A stretch of 64,000 nucleotides of DNA from contig JASKMD010000026.1 of the NCBI GenBank assembly GCA_030144725.1, positions 9,416,616 to 9,480,615 of the forward strand, read 5' to 3'. The position numbers were made by a program, and so were the translations under genes. Below, piece by piece: positions 21,788 through 32,283 of this stretch (position 1 is the stretch's first letter; the number at the start of each line of letters is the position of its first letter). This DNA is from Haematococcus lacustris (Eukaryota; Chlorophyta; Chlorophyceae; Chlamydomonadales; Haematococcaceae). The notes beneath the pieces are model-generated. The model saw nothing but the letters and a program-made list of their open reading frames with translations, was not told the origin of the DNA and searched no databases.

Positions 21788-23800
21788 TGCGCTTTGTCAA
21801 GCTGTACGCCAAGGCAGCCAGGGCCCAGCTAGGCTGGAGCGGTGAGGAGGCGCAGCTGTTCATCAAGATGGCGTGCGGGTATGGCATCAACGCCAACAGC
21901 TCGGAGCTAAAGGCCGCCACCCTGGACAAGGGGCATGTGGCGGACATGATAGAGGAGGCCAACAAGCACCGTCGCCTACTGGGCATGAAGAAGCAAGGCT
22001 CCCTGCAGGACACCCTGCCCCTGCCCTGCCGCATGCGACATACAGTGCATGTGTGCCGGTGGCTAGAGCAGTGGAAGCAGCCCCACACCCCCCCTGTGCC
22101 AGGGCAACCAAAGCGCGGCAAGAGGCGTGGGGTTGGTCCCCGGACCCTGACCTGCCCGCCCCCCTTCACCCTCACCCCCATGGCCAGGGTGGGGGTGCAC
22201 TTCATCAAGGTGGACAGCAGGGTACTGCATGGGGTGTGCAGGCAGCTGGGCCTGACCAAGGAAACCCGGGCAGCATTCACCTCAGAGCCAGCACTGAGCC
22301 ATCACTGGGCCAGGTGGTTCAACACCAACAAGCTTCGCAACAAGGGGTTTGCTTTCGAGAGGTTGGTGGACACTGACGGTGTCAGCGGGTGCGTGCACTA
22401 CACGCGCCCCCTTCCTCCTCCTCCAGCCCCACCCCCAGCTGCCAGCAGCAGCAGCAGCCGCCCAAGTGCAGCAGCAGCAGCGGCGCATGCAGTGGGACTC
22501 CCCCACATAGGCAAGGGCATAGCTGAGACGCGTGAGTATGTATTTGACCCAAACACACAGATTGGGGTGGGCATCGACCCCGGCGTCACCCAGGCAGTCA
22601 GCGCAGCCTCTGGGGTGTGGGATCCGGAGTCGGGCCAGTTAGTAGCTGACAGGCTGGCCCAGTGGAAGCTGACCAAGGGCCAGGTCAAGCATGCCAACGG
22701 CCTGAACAATGCCCGCCGTGACACTGAGCGGTGGCTAGCACTAATCAAGCCCCACCTCCAGCACCTGGCAGCAGCAAGCTCAGCCGGCACCTCCCTGGAG
22801 GCAAACCTGAAGCACATCACCGTCACCCTGGCCACCTGGGATGCGGTGTGGGAGGTGTACCTGGACCCCAAGTGGGCACGGCAGCGGCTGAGGCTGTACG
22901 GAGCCCAGGACCGGGCGCTGGAGCAGTTCTTCAAGAAGGTGAGGGTGGGCGGGTGGGTGGGAGGGAGGGAGGGTAAGGGACTGGGAGGTGGTGGGTCCGC
23001 ATGGTGGGTCATGCCTAACCTGGTACCACCACGCCAGCCACCATGTGTGTGCCTTGTGTGCATGGCTGCAGTTGGAGGAGGACATGGCTGAGGTGTCCAT
23101 GGAGCGCCATGGGCGTGCCAAGCAGCTGGTGGTGTTCTTTGGCGCAGCTACCATTGGCACTGAGGGAGGTTGGGGTGCTGATGCGGTGCTGCGGGCTTGC
23201 TGCAAGGTGGTGTGCAGGCCCAGGGGCGCAGGCCAGCGGCGGGGCAGGGCGGTGCTTGTGGATGAGCACCGCACCACCCGGGTCAGCTCAGCAGTGAATG
23301 GCAAGCAGCCCTGTGAGGAGGAGCTGAACAAACTCAGTGCTACAAGGCCTGCAGGCTGGAAGCCCCCAGTAGGGCAGGTGGAACAGCGCCTGGTGCGCTC
23401 AGCCCGGAGCCAGCAGCGTGACCAGCCAGTACGGGGCCTGATGTGGTGCCCAGTAGTGGCCCCCCGCAAGCCCCCACAGGCCCCAGGCAGCAGTCAGTCA
23501 GCCACACCGGCAGCAGCCTCAGAGCCAGGGCCCAGCAAGGGCAAAGGCAAGGGCAAGGGCAAGGCTGCCAAAGCCAAGCCAACACCACAGCCAGGCAGGT
23601 GGCTGGACAGGGACTGCAACGCAGCGCTGAACATGCAGCACATTGGGGAGAGCAGGTGGCGCCCATTGGAGCTGTGCTACTGGCCAGAGCAGGGAGCTCT
23701 GCCAACCAAGGGCAAGGAGTACCCTGGCCTGGGCTACAAGCGTCTGCGAGACAAGCCACCAAAGGCCCAGCAGCAGCAGCAGCCTGCTGCGGCACAGTAG
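21787..23800 (+). pseudogene. Fanzor RuvC nuclease region (eukaryotic TnpB homologue)
   Basis: Two exons, about 21787-22938 and 23072-23800, joined in phase (FFKK then LEEDMAEVSM), give about 626 residues without a stop. Conserved order: DLRFVKLYAKAARAQLGW and GVHFIKVDSRVLHGV in the recognition half, then RuvC-I IGVGIDPGVTQAV (about 22567), the arginine-rich helix region, VVFFGAATIG, then VDEHRTTRVSSAV (about 23256), RGLMWCPV, and RuvC-III WLDRDCNAALNM (about 23601). GIDPG, DEhRTT and DRDxNAA are the Fanzor/TnpB signature; which Glu is catalytic is uncertain because Fanzors have a rearranged site. Family members use a guide RNA from the element's right end to cut DNA. The core is intact, but upstream stops and insertions make the complete gene a probable pseudogene. 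Confidence 0.85.
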
Positions 23801-23855
23801 TGTGTGCCCCCCCCATCTGAGCTGTCATCAGCTTACAATTGTGCATGTTTTGTCA

Positions 23856-24084
23856 TGCCAACTCTACACAATAGCCCTAACGGGTCAGGCAATAATGTAG
23901 GTGGTAGGCAATAATGTAGGTGGTAGGCGCTTATGTGCCATGTGCACTGGGTTCACTCCACACAGCCCAATAACACCATTTGAGTCGGGCCACTATTGCC
24001 CTCTAGTATATTCCCGCTAGTGGCTGCTAGTGGCTACTACTGGTCCGGATCAAATGGAGGCCCTAGTGAGGGACAAGGGGGCTG
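23856..24084 (+). ncRNA. Fanzor right end of copy C (candidate omega-RNA region)
   Basis: Starts 56 nt after the Fanzor stop. Conserved with copies A, B and D: CATGCCAACTCTACAC, CCCTAACGGGTCAGGC, a CACTGGGTTCACTCCACACA block, TATTCCCGCTAGTGGCTGCT and the terminal GAGGGACAAGGGGGCTG. Copy C carries a short tandem duplication of CAATAATGTAGGTGGTAGGC at 23891-23929. Conservation of non-coding DNA among copies whose coding parts are lost fits a functional RNA or end-recognition site. Confidence 0.45.
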
Positions 24085-24239
24085 TCATGTAGTGTTGGCT
24101 CAGGCTCCACTGCTTCAGGGTCTTGGTACATTAGGTGCATGTCTTCAGTCGTGGAAGAAAGTCTCATGCAGAGCCACCTCCCAGGTGGCCGAGCCCCCTA
24201 ACCCAACCAATCACTGAAACAAGCATGAAGGGCAAGAAG

Positions 24240-24575
24240 CGCAAGGGTGCACCAGTAGGGTCAGCTCAGCTATGAACAGCCCCCAACCCTGTGAGGCGGG
24301 GCTGGACCGCAGCAAGCTCACCAGGCATGAAGGCTCACCAGGCCTAAAGACCAGACCACCCCTGGGGACATTGGCGGATGGGTGGACAGGGACTGCAACG
24401 CAGCCCTCAACCTCCAGCGGGCAGGGGAGAGCAAGTAGCGCCCACTGGAGTTGTGCAGGTGGGAACACCGAGGAGCGGCTCCTGCCAAGGGCAAGGAGTA
24501 CCCAACATTGGGCTTTAAAAAGCTGCGAGACCGAGCACCCAAGGCCCAAGCCCAGCAGCCTGTAGCACAGTAGCA
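24240..24575 (+). pseudogene. diverged Fanzor C-terminal fragment
   Basis: TSRVSSAM, followed about 40 codons later by a DRDCNAALNLQRAGE-like frame and KGKEYPTLGFKKLRDRAPKAQ, aligns with the last 150 codons of copy C but with frame changes and a TAG in GESK*RPLEL. It ends near a TAG at 24572. The following 3' sequence (GCTTACATCAGAGCATGTGTTTCATGC, 24604-24630) resembles the copy A and C 3' UTR and is cut off where the LINE begins. Confidence 0.7.
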
Positions 24576-24631
24576 TGTGTGCCCTAGGCAATGTTGAAGC
24601 TGTTGCTTACATCAGAGCATGTGTTTCATGC

Positions 24632-26281
24632 AACCCATGTTCTTTCTCCGCCATCTTGTCTACGCTCAAAAGGCCAGCGCAGATGCCAAGCACCGCAAGC
24701 TTTTCACTGCCTTCGTTGACTTGCGGGTTGGGACCAAGCTGCCACAGCCCTTGCTTGCCTGCCTGGAGGGTCTGATGGGGGGGCATCCAGTGCTGGATGG
24801 GGGGGCATCCAGTGCTGGGATGATATCCCACCACATCCCCCCCGTGACTCCAGCCCAAGGTGTCAAGCAAGGCTGCCCCATCAGCCCACTCCTGTTTGCT
24901 CTCTATGTTCACGACATTAGTAAGGAGTTCCTGGGTCCTGTTGATGCTGTGAGGATGCAAGGCACACCTGTCACCCACTTCATGTATGCTGATGACCTGA
25001 CCCTGGTGAGCACCTCGCCCCACGGGCTGCAGCGGCTGGTTTGCCAGCTACAAGGCTTCGCAGACAGGAAACACTTACAGACAATGTGAGCAAGTGAAAG
25101 GTAATGGTCTTCAATGGCAACTCACAAAACTGCAGCACCTAGCATAGCATGAGATCCTGCCTATGGTGGGAGAGTCCAAGTACTTATGTATGCACTTCAA
25201 TCCCAGCGCCACCCCTGCATTTGCTGCCACTCATATGAGGGCTGGCATGTTCCTCGCCATGCGCCAGGCTTGCAAGCGTGCTAGAGACTATGGAATCCTG
25301 CATGATCCGTATGCCTTGTGTCACCTCATTAGAGCGTTCGTGCTCCCCGTGGGGCTGTATGGCAGCCAGGTATGGGGCACTGCCTTCCCTTGGGCATGGT
25401 GTGCAGCTCTCCAACCCAGTGCAAACACGCATGCCCAGCTTTCTCAGGTTTGCTGCCAGGGTACGTAGCTCAGTGTCAGGGCTGATGGTGCTGCATGAGT
25501 TGGGGCAGCTGCCCCTCCAGCTTTACTGGCTCAGAGCTGCCTGCAAGTTCTGGAATACTGCCAAACCATCCCACAGCGACCTGCTAATGAGGGTCATCAA
25601 GGCAGATGTGGAGTAAGGCAGGAGGTGTCAGGCCAGCGGGAGTGCTCAATTCCAGCTGGCCGCCAGAGAGCTGATGGGGGGTGAGTTCACCTTGAGCCCG
25701 GACATGGTCCTAGCCTAGGACTTAGGCACCAAGGCTATGGAAGTCAAGTGGCTCGAGGGGTGGAGGAGGCGTTGGGTTGGGTTTGAGGGAGACCCTAGGC
25801 TACCTGAGACGTTGCATCGGGAGAGATGCAACGTTCAAGCTGCATGGTTCAAGCATGGGGACGGCATTGGCATCAAATGCCTGTTGAACAGACAGCTCTC
25901 TACAGAAGTCCACACGAGCTTGACTAGGTTCAGGTTAGGCAACAGCGGTTTGGGGGTGGAGAAGGCTCGGTTTGAGGGGGTTACTTTCAGTGATCGCACA
26001 TGCACTAGATGCACAGAGGGGGTAGTGGATGACGCCATGCATTTCATCTTTGAGTGCACTGCCACGCGTTCCATCAGGCAGCAGGCGGAGTTTGCCATGT
26101 ATTTTCAGAACATTAATGAGAACATGCATGACTGTATTTTTAGCCCATGTGCACCTTTGTTTGTACACCTTGCGTTTAAGTGCGTTGCAGAAAGTCCCGA
26201 ACCTCTAGAGGGGGAGGGCGGCCAAGCAGCCTAACGGCTGACGGCTTCAGCGGTGTAAGCCACATCATCATCATCATCATG
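24632..26281 (+). mobile_element. 5'-truncated non-LTR retrotransposon (LINE)
   Basis: Reverse-transcriptase motifs are clear: KLFTAFVDLR, GVKQGCPISPLLFALYVHDI (24868-24927) and FMYADDLTLVS (24980-25012), the YADD catalytic box. A frame break occurs near 25086, where TGA ends the RT frame. Later frames continue the C-terminal part: RLRFAARV-like and LGQLPLQLYWLRAACKFW at 25500-25560, then 25737-26234 with FKHGDGIGIKCLLNRQL and a zinc-binding CTRCTEGVVDDAMHFIFEC motif typical of LINE C-termini. A short (CAT)n run at 26262-26281 is the probable 3' tail. The 5' part is missing and the coding frame is broken, so it is dead. The left junction lies against a Fanzor fragment. Confidence 0.85.
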
Positions 26282-26906
26282 CCAACATCTATCGCCCCAT
26301 CCTCGTGAGGGGGTGGGGGTAGGAAATTAGGTGTTGGTGACGGCTGTTTTGGATATAGGGAACCACAGCTCGGATTACAGATAAAACAGCTCGTAGTAGT
26401 AGAGGAATGTGCTGAAACCAAGCATATCAATAGTCTAGGTTGGCAACTGCCACCCCTAGGATTCGCAACACATGCTTATATGCCCTATGCACAGCCACTT
26501 TCTAGGTGACCTGTGTTTCCCATCGATGTGGTCCCTATCACCCTATCACGATGACCATGCCCAACACAGCATGTATTCCTGTGCTCTGTGTACAGCCACT
26601 TCCAGGGTGACTGGCGTCCCCGTCACGATGTGGGCAGACTTGACTACCGATGGCCTTCATTGACGATCTTGCGAGTTGCCAGCACTTCAATTGACGGCAG
26701 GCTGCAATGGCGTAGGCATCACAATGTCATGGGCAAGCGCCGATGCCGCCTCATTGAAGCCGACATTCAGCAACAATTGCGCCAGCCACCTGCAATGGGC
26801 AAGCATGGCATCAACCGGAAGCAGTGGGACCCCATACTGTGCTGTGCAGAGGCCACCTGTGGCGTCCTCTGATGCTGTGCAGTCAGGGCACGGGAGGCAG
26901 CCCTGG
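26282..26906. other. no gene; local duplication in the CNOT9 3' flank
   Basis: Two related stretches at 26468-26530 and 26575-26640 share TGTACAGCCACTT/GCACAGCCACTT, AGGTGACCTG/GGGTGACTGG and CCCATCGATGTGG/CCGTCACGATGTGG, so a segment of about 60 bp was duplicated. The rest should include the CNOT9 3' UTR on the minus strand. Confidence 0.45.
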
Positions 26907-28644
26907 TTAGTCCACCCACCGCCGGGTAGTTTCATCATTCTTGAGGCAGGCGGTAAAACTTGGGTTGCACAGCAGCTCAGGCAGGCATGACCTCAGTGCT
27001 TCCCTTGCCCTGCACCCACCACTCAGTCACCGCAGTACAGTCAGTACGGCAGTACAGTCCTGCAGGATCCTGCTCTGCTGGCAACCAAATGACAACCACC
27101 ATGCCACCATGCCAAGGGTCCTTGCCCCTTATCGCAGTCACCTTGTGTGGTTCCAGCATAGCAGCAGCAGCTATGGGTGAGGATACAAGCTGCTGGCAAC
27201 AAGGCTGCACACCTGGGGTTGTCAGACAAGCGCAGATAGCAGCGGATGATGTGCTTCAGCAGCCGCTGGGAGGGCTGTTCCTGGGCTGTCACCTGAGTGA
27301 GGCAGCCCACAAGCAGCAGCATCCCCAGCCTAGCTTCAGCGCCCCACATGGCAGTGGGGCATGGTTGGCAGGGTGATGCAGTGCTGCCAGCCAGGGCTAG
27401 GACCATAAAAGGGTTGCAATGCACATCAAGGCCCAGCTACCCATAGCCCACACTAAACCCTGCTTCTACCATGAGGCTGCGCTGACCAGGACTGAGCTAA
27501 GAAATCCATGTGAGCTGTGCTGTGTTTGTGGTGGGATGAGCTGGTCAGGAGGGGGCCGGGAGGGGAGCAGCTGATGAGGTGAGGTGGAGTTGGGGTGTGT
27601 TAAATTGGGGTGTGTTGGAATGGGGTGGGGGTTCAGAGGGGAGGGGCTGCTGGGAGGGGGGTCTCCTGAGGCTCCAGTGGAGAGGTGTGGGCATGGGGTG
27701 TAGCACACACTCTGTGCCCAGCTGCATGCGCCCCATGTGGGACCACCTTCTTGGCACACCTGGGCGGTCACCATGTTGCCTAGCACAGCTCCCACTGCAA
27801 AGAAACGCTCAGCTGTAGCACAGATGTAGGCAAGGCCAACCTACACGGGCAAAGCACACAAAAGTGTGACTGTGGTCATCACCTCCACACATGCTTCGTT
27901 GTACCCACATCGTCAAGGAGGATCTTCTGCACAATGAATGTCGCCACTGTCTTGGATAACTCGCTGCCAATCTCCATAGTCCTCAAGCACAGTGGGATGA
28001 TCTCAGTTGAGAGCAGGAAGTTAATCACGTCTGTGTCATCTACCTGAATCAGTGTGGCAAGAGAGAGAGTTTAGAATTTCAATATCAGGGGTACTCCAAC
28101 GTTGCATGCGCCGGAGCAGGTTGCAGCAGTCACTAGCTTGTCCACAGCCCAAGCACACCTTGACCAGCGCTCCAATCACACCTAAACTGGTGAGGCGCAA
28201 GTACTCGAAAGGACGTGTCTTGCTGGAGGTATTCAGGAAGGGATAAAGGAACAACGGGATGTGAGCTGCAACAGTGCCACAGACATTTCTTTAGGGGGTG
28301 TTACTATTTGCAACGCCTTGCACCACCCCGCTGCATCACGCACCTTGCAGGAACATTGCTCGCGTGTCAGTGTGCGAAGCGACGCACTGGAGCAATGCCA
28401 AGGCATTGCAGACGCGATTTGAGGCATGGGCTGTCAGGGCTGGGGGCGAAAGAAGTGGGTAGATGCTGATGATTTCCTGTAAAAGAGCTGCAATGGTGCC
28501 GAAGCTGTACCACAGGAATGGCGCTAGCTCAGGAAAATTCTCGCGCTTTTTGCTAAGTTCAAGGAGCGCATTCTCGCGCGTCTGTGGGTTGATCAGCTGG
28601 TGCACATGTGCCGCACAAGGGGCACTGGCATCGTCATGGGACAT
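26907..28644 (-). CDS. CNOT9: CNOT9 (RCD1/CAF40), CCR4-NOT complex subunit
   Basis: Armadillo-repeat scaffold of the CCR4-NOT deadenylase complex, which shortens poly(A) tails. Exons, in transcript order: 28644-28344, 28265-28159, 28043-27909, 27840-27760, 27280-27213, 27009-26907; the sum is 795 nt (264 residues), with every junction in phase. Highly conserved segments: [138 protein letters not shown] and [10 protein letters not shown] at the end. The start at 28644 is the last ATG before the conserved core; an in-frame ATG at 28800 would add 52 residues. The usual W preceding INP is replaced by VHQL, a small oddity. Confidence 0.95.
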
Positions 28645-28968
28645 CCCAGCGCCAGCTTCAATGCTCACGCCTGTGCCATGCCAACAGTAGCTCAGCCAAA
28701 CGACGGCATAGCAGAGCTTCGGGCGCAAATGCGTGAACAGCTGCGCAGCCGGCCGGCGCAACGGGGAGTGGCGCTTGCCAAGTAGTGCGTGATATGCCAA
28801 GTAGTGCAGTAGTTACACTGATTGTGTGAGACTGCTGGTTTAAATCCTAGGAAAATAGCCAGCTACAGCTCAATACAATCCCAACAACAACAAAAAACAA
28901 TGAACCCCTAACAAAGGGGATGTGTGTGGCACAGGCGCAGGCACTGGCACAGGCACACACACCAGAAG

Positions 28969-29093
28969 GCTGAGCTGAAGTGCGCATTAGGCACACTGTC
29001 GGTAGCCTTTACAATGATGAGCTCGCAGCCTGGTTCGATTCCAACTCTTGCTTTATTTTGGTGTAGCATGAGGGCTGTGGGGTTCAGGAGTTG
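28969..29093 (+). mobile_element. tRNA-derived SINE, copy 1
   Basis: A 125-bp unit, from GCTGAGCTGAAGTGCGC to GGGGTTCAGGAGTTG, nearly identical to 38108-38232. GTCGGTAGC (A-box tail) and GGTTCGATTCC at 29032-29042 (perfect RNA polymerase III B box) identify a tRNA-like head; the 3' part CTTTATTTTGGTGTAGCATG is the family body. Confidence 0.75.
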
Positions 29094-29291
29094 CGCAGCC
29101 GGCTACTCTAATCTCTCTCTCCCTAAAAAAAAAACCAACTATACCAACTAGCTACTAACTCGACCTCTGATAGCAATACTATGTTACATGCCTGCGCACT
29201 TGATACAGTTCGTGGGTAACAAACCACCTCGACCAACTAGAATAAGCAGTCAAGAATTACGAAAAACAGCACCGTACTACAGCAACCAGCG
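29094..29291 (+). promoter_or_regulatory. upstream region of the tandem-GNAT gene
   Basis: About 200 nt, unusually A/T-rich for this window, with an A-run at 29125. It probably holds the promoter and 5' UTR. No specific element recognised. Confidence 0.35.
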
Positions 29292-31959
29292 ATGCCTTCT
29301 CTCTCAACTCCCACACATCTCTACATTCGGGCAACAGAGGCGTCGCGATGGAAAACGGTTGTAAGCTTGCACAGGTTTGCAAAGCTGGGTTCCAGCCCTG
29401 CCTTCAACGCGCAGCAACTTACTGGACTACAAAACATCTTGCAGCAGCAGCAGTCAGCATGCACCTGCATAGGTGCATACTACCAAGAGGCGCCTGGGCA
29501 GGATGAACAGCTGGTGGGCTGCATTGTGGCCATGCACACAGCCACCAGCACCATGTCCATCGTGTCCATCGTCGTCAGAGTAGACATGCGCAGGCAAAGC
29601 ATTGGCTCCAGGCTCCTGGCAGCCCTGCTCTCCCAGCAGACCTCACCCTCCATCACAGTGCAGTGTTGGGTGCCATGTCACCCACCCCATCACATCACAC
29701 CCCTCCTCATGCGCGCTGGCTTCGTCATCACTACCGCTGGCGGACCCCTATCCGCTCTCCAAACCCCGGCCTGGGCTCCAGCAGGCTGCCAATTACTGGA
29801 GCTCAAGCCTAGCCCAACATCAACCGCTCTGCCCAGCTGCAGCCCAGCCCAGCCTACGGCCCAGGCTACAGCGCAGCCCAACCCAGCTCTCTCACCACTT
29901 CTAAACAACTTCTGCACAACGCCATGCGTAGAACAGGCACCCTTTACTGCAGGGAGCTGCACAGCCCTGGCAGGCGCCCTGAGCTCAGCCAGCCCTGTCG
30001 GTGCCTGCACCAACCCTTCCAGCACCGCAGGCACTACAGCCAGTACAGCGTACAAGGCAGGCACTGGAACTGGCACACTGGCCCCTGCCCGCCCCGTAGG
30101 GCTAAGCCCTCCTGGGGGTGCCGTGGGCCTGGACTTGAGCGCATCGGCCACGGGCCTAGGTCACTCCTTGGTGGTTAAGGACGCTGGTCTCAGCACTGCC
30201 AGCCCTGCAGCCACACAGGGGCCAGGCAGCAGCAGCATCAACGCCAACAGTACAAGCAGCGACAATCCTAGTGACTTGAGCAGCAGCAGCAGCAGCAGAG
30301 GCAGCTTGTCCAAGGTGGCCATGCCTGCAGTAATGCTGCGGGGCATGAGGGCTGAGGACCTGGGTCAGGCCATCTGGCTGCACCAGGCGGCACGGCTGAG
30401 GGGCCGCCCGGTCTTTGGCACAGGCCAGCACCTGGCTGGCATAAGGGTGAGGGCTGGTGAGCAAAGTGGGCGGGTGTCATGGTGAGGTGGACAGGCTGGT
30501 GGCTCTGCTGGCTGGTGTCCTTCCCTCCTGGCCCTGCCCGCCTGACCCTGCCTGCCTGACCCTGCCTGCCTGACCCTGATTGCCTGACCCTGCCTGCCTG
30601 ACCCTGCCTGCCTGGCCCTGCCTGCCTGACCCTGCCTGCCTGACCCTGCCTGCCTGACCCTGCCTGCCTGACCCTGCTTGCCTGACCCTGCCTGCCTGAC
30701 CCTGCTTGCCTGACCCTGCCCGCCTGACCCTGGCCTGCCTTGTACAGGAGCTGTTGGAGTGTGCAGCCAGCAGCACCCATGGCGTACAGGGCTGGGTGGC
30801 GCTGCCCCTCTGTGGCTCTTCACCACTGGGCGTGATGACAGCTCAGACAGAAGACATGGAGGAGGACAACCTGCTGCTGCCTGGCCCAGCTGAAGCACAG
30901 GCTGCAGGGCAAGGCCAGCTGCTGCCTGGCCCTGCGCAGCAGCTGGTACTGTTGACGCTGGTGGTGGCCCCTGAGGCTCAGGGCAAGGGCGTGGCCCAAG
31001 CCCTGTGAGTGTCGTACACCTGCCCCTGACGTCCTCTCTCTCCCCCTTCCTCCTCCATTCCGTCTCCTTACCCTCTCCTTTGTCTCAATACCTGGCCCAA
31101 CCCACCCACCCACCCACCCACCCACCTGCCTGCCTGCCCATCATGATCAATGGTATCACCCACCCCACCTGGCCCTGCCTTTCCTACCTGCCCACCTGCA
31201 TTCCCTCCTTTCCCCGTTCTCTCATTCAGTGGCTGACAACACCCACTCACCCAGCTGCCCTGTACCTTTTAAATTGTTTATTCCCCGATGCTCCGTCCCG
31301 TTTAATGACCATGACCCCCTCACTCCATGCTGTCACCTCATGGCTTGCCCCACAGGGTGGCGGAGCTCATAAACACTGCCGGTGTTAACCCGCGGGTGCG
31401 ACGGCTTGTCAGCGACGTCGCGTCCGGCAACACTCCCGCGCTGCGAGCACTCCTCCGCGCTGGTTTCAACGTTGACCGCGCACCTCCTAGCTTTCGCATC
31501 CCTGACGATGGCAGTGGTGCTGGGCAGGGGCAAGACGCGCAGGCGCCTGGACCCCGCCGCTGTGGACCTACCCGCAACCAGGTCGCTGGCACCAGCAGCA
31601 ACAGAGCGCCTGCTGGATTCGGCGCACGACACGGGCCATCCAAGGGGCGTAGTAGCGACGCGCTCGAGACAAGCGATGCCAGCGTGGAGCTAGTGCTGGT
31701 TTTGCCAGGTGCTGGCTGCCCTCGGGGTGGACCGACCAACGTCCAGCCAAGTGCCAGGAGTTTGGGGCCTCGGCGGGGTGCAATTGCGTCGGCCGCAAGT
31801 GCGAGCGTCGGTTCGAGACCGCTGGTAACTGCAACCAGTCGCCACGTCTACAAGGCACACTGGGATGCTGAGCTTCGCACGGCCCAGCGCTCCGCGGTCG
31901 CCGTCCGGGGCCGCACGCCATGTGTCATAAGGCCGCAAACTGCCAGGCTGCGGTGTTGA
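29292..31959 (+). CDS. protein with two GNAT acetyltransferase domains
   Basis: Exons 29292-30446, 30748-31004 and 31356-31959 sum to 2016 nt (671 residues), in phase. The N-terminal GNAT domain (residues about 10-170) has QLVGCIVAMHTATSTMSIVS, then the acetyl-CoA loop VVRVDMRRQSIGSRLLAALL (R-x-x-x-x-G-x, a variant of Q/R-x-x-G-x-G/A). After a Ser/Thr/Pro/Ala-rich linker a second GNAT domain begins at about residue 340 (AVMLRGMRAEDLGQAIWLH) and contains VLLTLVVAPEAQGKGVAQAL, a canonical acetyl-CoA motif, then VAELINTAG and NTPALRALLRAGF. The substrate is unknown: small molecule or protein N-acetylation are both possible. The last 100 residues are low-complexity and could be altered by unseen splicing. 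No targeting signal is obvious. Confidence 0.8.
30520..30735. repeat. 10-bp minisatellite CCTGCCTGAC in a GNAT intron
   Basis: About 20 units of CCTGCCTGAC with single-base variants, filling most of the first intron of the GNAT gene up to the acceptor at 30747. Confidence 0.95.
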
Positions 31960-32164
31960 GTGCACCGGCGATGGCATCGACGGCGTGTTGACGGCGTGTG
32001 CTTACGGTCGCCGGCTTGAAAAATGTAGACGATGGTTTGTCGTCAAGTGCATTGACGAGGCGCATGTTAGGAGAAGAGACGAGGTGAGCCGCGGTCAGCG
32101 AGTGCTGCTCGTCCAGCAGTTGCCACCGGTTTGGCAACGTACCTCCGCTTTGATCATTGCATGA
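31960..32164. other. GNAT gene 3' flank
   Basis: No coding or RNA signal recognised. Confidence 0.4.
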
Positions 32165-32208
32165 GCTTTATTTTGGTGTAGCATGAGGGCTGTGGGGTTC
32201 AGGAGTTG
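32165..32208 (+). mobile_element. SINE, 3' fragment (copy 3)
   Basis: The last 44 bp of the SINE unit (CTTTATTTTGGTGTAGCATG to GGGGTTCAGGAGTTG) without the tRNA-like head, as expected from 5' truncation. Confidence 0.65.
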
Positions 32209-32283
32209 CATGAGATCCATTACTTAACGCCAACTTAACGCCATGTGCATGACCCACTCTGCTACTGAGCCAACACTACATGA

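Larger units (their letters stand above)
18643..24084 (+). mobile_element. full-span Fanzor element (copy C), decayed and with a nested insertion
   Basis: The left end near 18643 (GGCTGGAATGTAGC) matches copy B at 3991; the right end at 24084 (GGGACAAGGGGGCTG) matches copies A, B and D. Between them lie a lysine-rich N-terminal exon, further N-terminal exons, an acidic Ser/Asp/Glu linker (20356-20460), a pentanucleotide array, the RuvC core and the conserved right end. Features breaking the gene: TAG as the fourth codon of the N-terminal exon (near 18740), the 1-kb nested element at 18777-19792, TAG at 20139-20141 within the third exon, and the array. The 20 bases after the right end are shared with copy D. 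No target duplication was identified. Confidence 0.85.

Noticed and set aside
20862..21845. Long open frames of Pro/Arg/Ala repeats across the CCCCG array
   Set aside because: A pentanucleotide without stops is open in every frame on both strands; no start context, splice signal or domain supports translation.
28969..29093. Functional tRNA gene at the SINE head
   Set aside because: The B box is perfect, but the A box is degenerate and no cloverleaf closes; identical copies with a shared 3' body fit a SINE.
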